Both the position numbers and the translations under genes were made by a program. A stretch of DNA of 64,000 bases from Polyangium jinanense (GTDB lineage Bacteria; Myxococcota; Polyangia; Polyangiales; Polyangiaceae), in assembly GCF_028435365.1 (NCBI RefSeq), contig NZ_JAGTJJ010000007.1, forward strand, positions 124,001-188,000, in the 5' to 3' direction. Positions 31,751 through 40,029 of this stretch are shown here, piece by piece. The notes under the pieces were generated by a model. The model did no database searches. It saw only the letters and a program-made list of their open reading frames with translations, and was not told the DNA's origin. The stretch's first letter is position 1; each line of letters starts with the position of its first letter.

Positions 31751-33945
31751 TGGCGGCTCCGTTCCGGCTCTCCGTGAAAGGCGGGCGCGACGATCTGCCG
31801 GTCCTGTCCTTCGAGGGGCGCGAGATCATCCACTGGCAGCGCCGTTTCTCGGTACTTGTCGACGCGACGACGGCAGAGAGCCAGGTCGTGCAGATCGATC
31901 CCGAAGAGTGGATCGGCAAACCCGCGACGCTCCACCTCGGAGGCACGGGGAGCTCGGATCTGGAGCGCTCGATCGCCGGGATTGTCGAGGAGGTGGGAGC
32001 GCGCGGGTTCGGCTACGAGCTGGTCATTGCCGCGGCGACGCACACGCTCGCGCTGTCGCGTGATTTCCGGGTCTTCGTGGAGGAAGACGCCGTGGCGATC
32101 GCGACGAAGCTCCTCGAGGAAGCGGGTCTCGAAGTCGACGTGCGGGTCCTCCGGGCCTTGCCGAAGCGGCGCCAATGCGTGCAGTCGTTCGAGACCTCGC
32201 TCGATTTCATCCTGCGCATCCTGGCCGACGAGGGCATCGCCCTCTGGATGTCCGGCGATCCCGACGCGGAGAATGTTGTGCTGGGGGATCACGAAAATGC
32301 CCCCTCGCCACTTCCGGGCGGCGCCTCGATCCGGTTCATGGCGGACGGAGATGCCGCGCTCGTGGGCGAAGAATGCGTTCTGGCGGCGCGCATCTCGTCG
32401 GCGCGCAGCCCCGAGGTGGTGAGCCTCGTGGACTATGACGAGGCAAAACCGGAGCTCGATCAGACGGTGCAGGCGGGCAGCGGCAGCTCCTACGAGCATT
32501 TCGAGTATCCCGGCGGCTACCGCGATCCCTCGGTGGGGCGAGAGCTCGCGGGTATTCGCCGGAGCGAGCTTCGGAGCCGTGCGCGCGTGCTGACGGGCCG
32601 GACGAGCTCGCGGCGCCTGTGCGTGGGTCACGTCCTCGAGCTGACCGATGCGCCGCGCACCTCGATGAACGGGCGCTGGCTCGTGGTGGAGCTCGAGCAC
32701 CGGGGCCGCTCTCCGAGAAACGGCGGTTTGGCAGAGCGAACGTATGAAGCCGCCTTCCGCGCTGTGCCTGCGGACCTGGCATATCGGCCTGCGCGGCTCG
32801 GGTGTCCGGGGCTCGGCGGCGTGCAGACGATGGACATCACGGGCGCGAGCGGCGCGGAGATCCACACCGATGAGCAGAGCCGCATCAAAGCGAAGTTCCG
32901 GTGGGACCGCAGGAGCGCGGCTGACGATCGCGCGAGCGCCTGGATCCGGCCGATGCAGCCGCTGCTCTCGGGAGGCTTTCTTCTGCCGCGCGCGGGCTGG
33001 GAGGTGCTCGCGGGTTTCATGTCCGCGCCCACGACGACGGGCGACACGCCGGTCGAGCTCGGCCGCCTTGCGAACGGATCGGCCGTGCCGCCCGAGGCGA
33101 TGCCCGATCAAAAGGTACGATCGTGCTTCGGGAGCGCGACCACGCCGGGCGGCGGCAGCGCGAACGTGCTGCGAACGGATGATACCGCGGGAAACGAGGG
33201 ATTTTTACGCAATGCCTCGCGTGATTTCAATGATCGGACCGAGAACGACCGGGTGCTAGAGGTCACGGCGGATGACACGAACGAGGTGGGAGCCAACCAC
33301 ATGGTGACGGTGGGCATCGAGGACAAGGTCGTGGTGCTCGGGGCGCAAACGACGTCGATCGGAGGCAATCGCGAGGTGACCTCGGTGGGCTCGCACAACG
33401 TCGCGGCAGCAGCGGAGTCCGTGGTCATCGGCGGCCTGCGCAAGTTCATGGTAGGCGGCGATTACCAGACGAAATGCGCGACGCTGGCGCGCGTCGTCGG
33501 AGCGGCGGAGGAAGTGGTTGCAATCCAGGGAATCAACCGCCACGTGACGGGGGCTTCGAGCGTGAGCGTGGGGGGGACCTGGGCCGAGGTCGGCGGGCTC
33601 TCGAGCGCGCAGAGCGTCCTCGGTCGGAGCTCGCTCGTGGCGGGCGGAGCGCTCACGGTCCAAGCGAAGAATGCGGTCGTGAACGCGAGTGTGCTCACCG
33701 AGAGCTATGCGAGCTATGCAGGAACGGCGGGAGGTGCAATCACGTATGCGTGGGCGTCGGGGCGCGTGAAGGTGGGCGGAGCACTCACGATGAAAGGCGC
33801 CGGCGTGCTGTTCAAGGCGACGTCGAAGATCACGATCAAGGCCGGTGGGGTGACGATCACGCTCACGTCGGGGGCCATCAAGGTGAAAGGCAAGGTCGAC
33901 GGGGGCGCGGCGAGCGTGGTCACCGGAGAACAGGAGATCGGATGA
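31750..33945 (+). CDS. vgrG: VgrG spike protein 2 (731 aa)
   Basis: Second VgrG in tandem, with its ATG sharing a base with the previous stop (TGATG). The gp27-like part covers about 1-345, with CVQSFETSLDFILRIL near 145. The OB fold begins near 363 (GAEIHTDEQS), and a Gly/Val-rich beta-helix runs from about 455 to the end. It is more divergent than VgrG1: the usual LPRVGWEV-x-V-x-F-x-x-GDPxRP segment reads LPRAGWEVLAGF and then a shortened tail, without the common RVYNG phrase. No C-terminal effector domain. Because VgrGs are trimers, a mixed trimer with VgrG1 is possible but not shown. Confidence 0.9.
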   Translation: MAAPFRLSVKGGRDDLPVLSFEGREIIHWQRRFSVLVDATTAESQVVQIDPEEWIGKPATLHLGGTGSSDLERSIAGIVEEVGARGFGYELVIAAATHTLALSRDFRVFVEEDAVAIATKLLEEAGLEVDVRVLRALPKRRQCVQSFETSLDFILRILADEGIALWMSGDPDAENVVLGDHENAPSPLPGGASIRFMADGDAALVGEECVLAARISSARSPEVVSLVDYDEAKPELDQTVQAGSGSSYEHFEYPGGYRDPSVGRELAGIRRSELRSRARVLTGRTSSRRLCVGHVLELTDAPRTSMNGRWLVVELEHRGRSPRNGGLAERTYEAAFRAVPADLAYRPARLGCPGLGGVQTMDITGASGAEIHTDEQSRIKAKFRWDRRSAADDRASAWIRPMQPLLSGGFLLPRAGWEVLAGFMSAPTTTGDTPVELGRLANGSAVPPEAMPDQKVRSCFGSATTPGGGSANVLRTDDTAGNEGFLRNASRDFNDRTENDRVLEVTADDTNEVGANHMVTVGIEDKVVVLGAQTTSIGGNREVTSVGSHNVAAAAESVVIGGLRKFMVGGDYQTKCATLARVVGAAEEVVAIQGINRHVTGASSVSVGGTWAEVGGLSSAQSVLGRSSLVAGGALTVQAKNAVVNASVLTESYASYAGTAGGAITYAWASGRVKVGGALTMKGAGVLFKATSKITIKAGGVTITLTSGAIKVKGKVDGGAASVVTGEQEIG

Positions 33946-34433
33946 AGGCGAGAGTGCCGGCGACGAGCCGCAAGGGGGAGTCGAAGGTGATCCCCATCCA
34001 GCGCGAGCGGCGAGGAGCGCGGTCCTCGCAGAAACGAGCCGGATTGCTGGGGCCGGGCGCGCACATTGGCGAGGTCGAAGCGCGCGAGGGGGGCGGGTAT
34101 CGCGTGCGCCTCGCATGCGGTCGCGAGGTGACCGTCACTGTGGGGCCGGGTGTGGAAGAGGCGCTCGTGGAAGAAGCAATGCGCGAACGCCGGCCCGTCA
34201 TCGTGGCGGATGGCGTTGAGGGGGCATGCATCTTCGGTGCGCTCCAGACGCGGGCCGCGCGTGCGCCGCAGCCGGAGCTCGTGCTCGAAGCCGAAAAGCG
34301 CCTCGTGCTTCGCGTCGGGCGAGCGCGCGTGGAGCTTCTGGCAGACGGCACGGTGCGCATTTCGGGGCAGGCCGCGACGCTCGACATGCCGCGAGCGATC
34401 CGGCTGCTCTCGGCCCTGACCGAGATCCCGTGA
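33942..34433 (+). CDS. DUF6484-like VgrG-associated protein (163 aa)
   Basis: Small protein with an N-terminal basic segment, then a beta-rich domain (about 35-105, containing GAHIGEVEAREGGGYRV and RRPVIVADGVEGACIFGAL) and a short C-terminal strand repeat (LVLRVGRARVELLADGTVRISG). This layout matches the DUF6484 proteins found beside VgrG genes; I am fairly but not fully sure of the family. ATGA overlap with VgrG2 and a 2-base gap to the Rhs gene place it in the same operon. The strand repeat at the end resembles VgrG tip repeats, so binding at the spike tip is plausible. Confidence 0.7.
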   Translation: MKARVPATSRKGESKVIPIQRERRGARSSQKRAGLLGPGAHIGEVEAREGGGYRVRLACGREVTVTVGPGVEEALVEEAMRERRPVIVADGVEGACIFGALQTRAARAPQPELVLEAEKRLVLRVGRARVELLADGTVRISGQAATLDMPRAIRLLSALTEIP

Positions 34434-34435
34434 TC

Positions 34436-37400
34436 ATGAGCACGAACGCTGGCAAGAAAAACGTCGCCCACCGGGGTAGCAATCACGGTTGCGTCACGCC
34501 CCCCGTGCCGAGCCTGGTGAGTCCGCCGGCGCCGCCGGCGCCGACGCCGTTCCCCTACGTGGGTCGCTCCGCCAATGCGAAGAAGACCAAGAGCAAGCTC
34601 AAGGTCGCTAGCAAGCCAGTGCTCGTGGTGGGCTCGACGATGAAGCTCGATCCGCCGGCGAATCAGCCTGCGCAGACCGGCGGCGGCGATTTGCTGACGC
34701 ACGCGACGTTCAACATCGGCGTGATGACGAGCGGCTCGAGCGGCTTCAAGGTCTCGGGCAAACCCATCTGCTGCACGGGCGATACCGTGGCCACCAACGT
34801 GATGATGGACGAGGCGAGAGCCAGCCAGGCGACGGTGCCGCTGCTGGAAGGCGCGGACATCGATACCACGGTCAAGTCCATCCTGAGAAACGTTCGCCGG
34901 GAGGAGAAAAAGAAGAAGGCGCTCCCGGCGCAGCCCGCAAAGCAGCCGAAATGGAAGAGCGATCCGGTCGACGTCGCCACCTGCTACGTCGGCGATCGCG
35001 CCGTCGATCTCGAGCTCCCCGGTCCGATCCCTCTCGTATGGGAGCGGCGCTATTCATCGGGATTCGCGAAGGAGCGCACGGCGCTCGGGCGGGGCGGCTG
35101 GACGCTCTCGCTCGATCAGCGGCTCGAGCCGGTGGGAGGTTCGTTTCGGCTGCGCAACCGAGATGGGCGCTGGGTCGAGTTCGGGGCGCTCGGCGCGGAC
35201 CAGGCGACCTTCCATCACGGCGAGCGGCTCACGCTCGAGCGTCGCAGCAAGCGCGAGATCGTCGTGCGCGACCACGTCACACGCCTTTTGCATGTTTTCG
35301 CGCCGGGCCCTGGCAGCGCGTGGCTCTTGATGGCAATCGAGACGTCGCGCGGGCAGAGCGTCCGGTTCACGTATGAAGGCGAGCGTCTCGTTCGCGTGGA
35401 CGACAGCGTGGGTCGCGAGCTCCGCATCACGACCGACGGCGAGGCGCGCATCGTTCGCGTCGAGGTCTGGGCGGCGAATCCCTCGGGGGAAGGGCCAGCG
35501 CGCTTGCGGACCCATTTCAGCTACACCTATCATCCGGAGGGTGAGCTCGCGTCGGCCATGGACGCGCTCGGTCACGCGGAGGGATACGTCTATGACGGGC
35601 AGCACCGCATGATCGAGCACACGTGGCGGAGCGGCATCACGTTCCGCTACGAATACGACGAAGAGCGCGGCACGTGCATTCGGGCCTGGGGTGACGGAGG
35701 GCTGCAGGAGGTGCGGCTCGAGCAGGACGTAGATGCCCGGCAGACGGTCACCCACACGACGGAAGAGCCGCGGCGCTATACCTGGAACGATCAGGGGCTC
35801 GTGATCCGCGAGGAGACGCTGGATGGCGCGCTGATCGAGGCGAACGAGTACGACGCCGATCAATACTTGCTGGCGCGCGCCAATGGAGCGGGCCACAAGA
35901 TCGAGCGCGCGTACGATGAGCGCGGCAACCTCGTCAAGGAGGTCGACCCTGCGGGCAACGTGACGACCTACGAGCATTCGGACGATCTCCTGATCCGCTC
36001 AGTCGATCCCGAGGGGAACGAGACCCGCTTTCAGTATGACGCGCACGGCGCGCTGATCGGCCTCACGTCCACGACCGGAGTCACGTTCCGTATCGAACGC
36101 GACCGTGAAGGGCGCGCGGTGGCGATCATCGGCCCGGAAGGCGCCCTGGAGCGGCTCGCGTACGACGCTCACCACAACCTCGTGAGCCGTGCATTGCACG
36201 GCCGCGGCATCTTCCGCACGACCTACGACGCGCTGGGTCGCCTCGTCGGTGGAATCGATCCAGCGGGCGGACAGACGATCATCGAGAATGACGCGTGCGG
36301 TCGCGTGCTCCGCGTGACGTATCCGGACGGCTCGCAGGTCATGTACGAGCGCGATTGCGAGGGGCAGGTGACGCGCTTCATGGATCAGCTCGGCGCCGTG
36401 ACGCGCTTCGAGTATCAAGGGACCGGCGTGCTGGCACGCACCACCAGCGCGGACGGGCAGTTCTCGCGTTTTCGTTACGATCTGGACGAGCGCCGGACGA
36501 GCATCGAGAATCCACGCGCCGAGCGGTACGAGTTCGAGTACGACCGCGTGGGTCGCGTCGTGCGCGAGACGGCGTTCGACGGGAGGACCACCACGTACCG
36601 TCGAAACGCGGCGGGCCGTATTTCACGGATTGATTACGCGAACGGCGATTTTCGCGAATTCTCGTACGACGCGCTCGGCAACGTCGTCGAAGATCGCACC
36701 GCGGACAGCAAGATCGTCTTCGAGCGCGACGCGCTCGGGAGGATCATGAAAGCCACGTTGTCGGAGTACTCGGGCGACGTGGTGGTGGAGGTGGAGCGGG
36801 ACGCGTTCGGGCGCATCGTGAAAGAGATCCAGGATGGCCGCCCGATCTTGTTCGAATACGACGCGATGGGGCAGCGCACGGCGCGCACCTTGCCGGACGG
36901 CGCGCGCACGGAATACCGCTACGACGAACACGGGGATCTGCTGTCGGCGGCGCACGGGGGCGTGGACGTGCGCATCTTTCGCGATGCGCACGGTCGAGAG
37001 CGCGAGCGCAGATTCGGCAGCGATGTCGTTGCGAAGACGGGTTACGATGCGGGCGGGAACGTCATGCAGGTGGACGTCCGCGCGCATCTACGCGCAGGCG
37101 AGCCGTCGCCCCGCGCCTCCGTGAGCCGCGTCTACACCCGTGATTCCGCGGGTTTGCCGACATCGATCGAAGACGCCGCATGGGGGCGAACGACGATCGT
37201 GCACGACGCGATGAAGCGACTCGTTCGGATGCGCTCGCCCGTACTCACCGAGACCTTCGTGTACGAGACGACGGGATCCGTGCGCGGCGCATCGTCGACG
37301 AGCGAGGAAGCTCCGACCGCCTGGCGCATGGGCATGGGCAATCGACTCCTGCGCGCTGGCGGCACGAGCTACGAGGACGACGATCGCGGCGCGCGGATGG

Positions 37401-38446
37401 AGAAACGGGATGCCGGCGGCGCCTCGACGTATTACGGCTGGGATGCGCGCGGCCGCCTGCGCGAGGTCGTCGCGCCGTACGGCGCGAAGGTGCGCTTTTA
37501 TTACGACGCTTTCGGGCGTCGCGTGCGCAAGCACGTCATTGCGCCCGTCGCCGGCACGTTCGCGGATGCCCTCGCGCGCATGAAGGAGCGCGGTGATTCT
37601 GCATTGCCGTCGGTGCGGGTGGTACGATTTCTTTGGGACGATCATGCCCTCTGCGAGGAGCGGGACAGCGGCCGCGAAGACGGCGCCGGCCGGCGTGTCT
37701 TCGTGCACGAACCGGGCACGCTCACGCCTCTCTTGCACGCCGAGCGCGGGGAGGTATTCCTTTGCGTGACCACGCCCATGGGCGTGCCGGCCGAGCTCGT
37801 GGATCAACGCGGACGCGTGGCCTGGCGCGCCTTCGCTTCCGCGTGGGGAAGAATCGAAAAGGTGCAGCGCGACTTCGACACCGACGTGGAGAGCCCGTTC
37901 CGGTTGCTCGGCCAGTACGCGGATCCCGAGACCGGCCTCGCATACATGCAATTTCGCTATTTCGATCCGGATACGGCTCGATTCTTGAGCTCGGATCCGA
38001 TCGATCTGATCGGCGGTGACAATCTCTTCGCCTACCCGGGGTCGCCCTTCGCCGTGGTGGATCCGCTGGGCCTCGCGGACGATCCGTGGCATCCCCACAC
38101 CGCGACGGAGGACGACGTCATCTCGAAAGGCGTTCACTTCAACACGGCCGATCGGAGGGGCAACCCCCTGCCGGAGGTCAAAGTGACGACCGACGCGCAG
38201 GGGAACATCGTCTTTCAGGGCGCATTCAATCCCGACGGCGCGCACGAGGAGCGGCAGCGCGACAGGGCTGTGCAGCTCTCGGAAGAGAAGTTCAAATCGG
38301 ACGCGACGTGGCGGTTGCGCCTGCAGAAAGCCGCGCGTGAGGCGAAGGAGAGCCTGTTCAAGAACTTCAATCGCAAGGACCGCGCGCAGGAGGCAAAGAA
38401 GGTCGAGCGCGCGATCCGGAACATCACCAAGTGCAAGAGGGCGTGA
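34436..38446 (+). CDS. rhs: PAAR-like/Rhs polymorphic toxin with unrecognised C-terminal tip (1336 aa)
   Basis: Residues 1-140 are PAAR-like (DUF4150 type), with Pro-rich PSLVSPPAPPAPTPFPYV and conserved ICCTGD, and should cap a VgrG. DUF6531 starts near 176 (VDVATCYVGDRAVDL). About 20 YD/Rhs repeats fill 250-1150 and build the toxin cocoon. The Rhs core lies at about 1153-1215 (LLGQYADPETGLAYMQFRYF, SSDPIDL, FAVVDPLGL), where autocleavage is expected. Residues 1218-1336 (from nt 38087) form the variable tip: a short beta-rich part with GVHFNTADRRGN, then a very basic helical end. I recognise no toxin family in it. The upstream in-frame extension inside the preceding gene is rejected; ATG 34436 begins the PAAR-like homology. 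The next gene overlaps the stop and is probably the immunity gene. Confidence 0.92.
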   Translation: MSTNAGKKNVAHRGSNHGCVTPPVPSLVSPPAPPAPTPFPYVGRSANAKKTKSKLKVASKPVLVVGSTMKLDPPANQPAQTGGGDLLTHATFNIGVMTSGSSGFKVSGKPICCTGDTVATNVMMDEARASQATVPLLEGADIDTTVKSILRNVRREEKKKKALPAQPAKQPKWKSDPVDVATCYVGDRAVDLELPGPIPLVWERRYSSGFAKERTALGRGGWTLSLDQRLEPVGGSFRLRNRDGRWVEFGALGADQATFHHGERLTLERRSKREIVVRDHVTRLLHVFAPGPGSAWLLMAIETSRGQSVRFTYEGERLVRVDDSVGRELRITTDGEARIVRVEVWAANPSGEGPARLRTHFSYTYHPEGELASAMDALGHAEGYVYDGQHRMIEHTWRSGITFRYEYDEERGTCIRAWGDGGLQEVRLEQDVDARQTVTHTTEEPRRYTWNDQGLVIREETLDGALIEANEYDADQYLLARANGAGHKIERAYDERGNLVKEVDPAGNVTTYEHSDDLLIRSVDPEGNETRFQYDAHGALIGLTSTTGVTFRIERDREGRAVAIIGPEGALERLAYDAHHNLVSRALHGRGIFRTTYDALGRLVGGIDPAGGQTIIENDACGRVLRVTYPDGSQVMYERDCEGQVTRFMDQLGAVTRFEYQGTGVLARTTSADGQFSRFRYDLDERRTSIENPRAERYEFEYDRVGRVVRETAFDGRTTTYRRNAAGRISRIDYANGDFREFSYDALGNVVEDRTADSKIVFERDALGRIMKATLSEYSGDVVVEVERDAFGRIVKEIQDGRPILFEYDAMGQRTARTLPDGARTEYRYDEHGDLLSAAHGGVDVRIFRDAHGRERERRFGSDVVAKTGYDAGGNVMQVDVRAHLRAGEPSPRASVSRVYTRDSAGLPTSIEDAAWGRTTIVHDAMKRLVRMRSPVLTETFVYETTGSVRGASSTSEEAPTAWRMGMGNRLLRAGGTSYEDDDRGARMEKRDAGGASTYYGWDARGRLREVVAPYGAKVRFYYDAFGRRVRKHVIAPVAGTFADALARMKERGDSALPSVRVVRFLWDDHALCEERDSGREDGAGRRVFVHEPGTLTPLLHAERGEVFLCVTTPMGVPAELVDQRGRVAWRAFASAWGRIEKVQRDFDTDVESPFRLLGQYADPETGLAYMQFRYFDPDTARFLSSDPIDLIGGDNLFAYPGSPFAVVDPLGLADDPWHPHTATEDDVISKGVHFNTADRRGNPLPEVKVTTDAQGNIVFQGAFNPDGAHEERQRDRAVQLSEEKFKSDATWRLRLQKAAREAKESLFKNFNRKDRAQEAKKVERAIRNITKCKRA

Positions 38447-40029
38447 TGGACGAGCGAGACGCACGGCGAGCAGCCTTCCATTCGGCGCCCCTCTGGAGGC
38501 TCCGGCGGCGCATCGATGATCCGAAGGCGCCGCGCGCACTGCACGATTGTCTGTTGAACGCCCGTCTGGAGGATTGGTTCCGCGAATGCCGCCTCGGTCC
38601 GGTCGGGATTGGCAGTGCGGTCTCCGAGGCCCTCGAGGTGATCGGGCAACCCCGCGCTCGATGCTCGGACCTCTTCTATCCCGGGTTGACATTGCTCGTC
38701 GCTGCGGATCGCGACACCCTCGCCGGGTTTCGCCTGGCGCTGCGCGAGGAAGAGCCCCTGATCCCCTTCGTCGACCTGGAGAGGTGGAGAGCCATTTCCA
38801 AGGAGGAAGCGGAGCGCTCTTTCGGCCTCGAGCTCACCGATGTCTCCTCCTACGACAATTCGACCACCTGGGGACGCTCGGAGGCGACGTCCGTCGGCGT
38901 CGTCAAGCAACAGATCCTCTTCGACGAGAACGGACACGCGGCAGAGGTCGAGGTGGTTGCTCCGGACTTTCTCGACCTCAGCGACGATGCCTTTCACGAG
39001 CACGCTCGCAAGCGGCTGCCCGAGTTCTTGAAGGCAGCCTTGCTCGAGGAATGGGTTCGCGAACGGAAGCTCGGGCCGATCGCGCTCGGCGCACCCTCCC
39101 TCGAGGCCTCGACCCTCTTCGGCAGCGCCGAGCAGGGGCGTCCGTCCTTGCATTATCCCGGATTGCTGGTGAAGCTCACGGCGGATCGAGCGCGTGTGCG
39201 GGGATTCTCCGTCGCTCTGCGAGAGGATCGGCAACTCGTCCTGTTCGCGGATCTCGAGAAATGGCGCTCGATGTCCATCGAGGACGCCCAGCGCTCCTTC
39301 GGGCTCATCCGGAAGGATTGGCCGACGCCGCACGGCATCTCCACGCTGGAGCTCGAAACGCCGAGCGAGGTCGGCTTCGTTCGGCTCGTGCTCTTTTTCT
39401 CGTGGTATCGACGGCGTTCTCGCCTGGAGAGCATCCACGTCTCCGTGAAGGAGCGGCGCGTCCCGCCTGGAATGGCTGCCCCACCCATTTCTTCGCCTCC
39501 CGAACGAATGAACACGTATCTGCCCAGGGTCTACGAACCACCGCAGAGTCCGACGGGAGAGCGTCTGCTCGACTGGCTCTTGGAGGGGCGGCTCGGCCCG
39601 CTGCCGGTCGGGAGCCGGCTCGATGACGTGATCAAATTCTTTGGAGAGCCCTGGTCCCGTTCCTCCCCGGGCATCGATCCCCCCATTCTCAAGTATCCCG
39701 CGCTCGAGGTCTTCGCCTCGTCGGATCACGCGCATCTCGCGGGATTCCATATCGAGCCGGGCGACGTCGAGGAGGCCGTGCCCTACGACGATCTCGAATT
39801 ATGGCAATGCATGTCGGTCGAGGACGCCGAGAAGCTGATCGGGCAAGGATGGGAGCGGAGCGTGCTGGAACACGGCGGCAAGGAATCCATCATCCTCTCT
39901 CGCTGGTTGCCGAGCCCGCTCGGAAGGATGCGGCGATCGATCCACTTCGAAGACGACATCGTCACAGCCGTCGGGCTACTCGCCGGTCAGTCTGGACCCT
40001 CCACGAACGATGAGGACAACTCACCATGA
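38446..40029 (+). CDS. Three-repeat protein in the immunity position of the Rhs toxin (527 aa)
   Basis: The ATG overlaps the Rhs stop (TGATG), the usual place of an immunity gene. The protein has three copies of one domain, at about 36-172, 193-335 and 368-512. Shared landmarks are an opening such as LEDWFRECRLGP, LEEWVRERKLGP or LLDWLLEGRLGP; a YPGL/YPAL strand; AGFRLALRE, RGFSVALRE or AGFHIEPGD; a LERW, LEKW or LELW helix; and a following (M/I)S-x-E-(E/D)-A motif. No signal peptide or membrane segment, so it would act in the cytosol. I know of no catalytic motif here. An in-frame GTG at 38431 could add five residues. Function as immunity is inferred from position and coupling; the repeat could also be a recurrent module of toxin loci. 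Confidence 0.8.
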   Translation: MDERDARRAAFHSAPLWRLRRRIDDPKAPRALHDCLLNARLEDWFRECRLGPVGIGSAVSEALEVIGQPRARCSDLFYPGLTLLVAADRDTLAGFRLALREEEPLIPFVDLERWRAISKEEAERSFGLELTDVSSYDNSTTWGRSEATSVGVVKQQILFDENGHAAEVEVVAPDFLDLSDDAFHEHARKRLPEFLKAALLEEWVRERKLGPIALGAPSLEASTLFGSAEQGRPSLHYPGLLVKLTADRARVRGFSVALREDRQLVLFADLEKWRSMSIEDAQRSFGLIRKDWPTPHGISTLELETPSEVGFVRLVLFFSWYRRRSRLESIHVSVKERRVPPGMAAPPISSPPERMNTYLPRVYEPPQSPTGERLLDWLLEGRLGPLPVGSRLDDVIKFFGEPWSRSSPGIDPPILKYPALEVFASSDHAHLAGFHIEPGDVEEAVPYDDLELWQCMSVEDAEKLIGQGWERSVLEHGGKESIILSRWLPSPLGRMRRSIHFEDDIVTAVGLLAGQSGPSTNDEDNSP

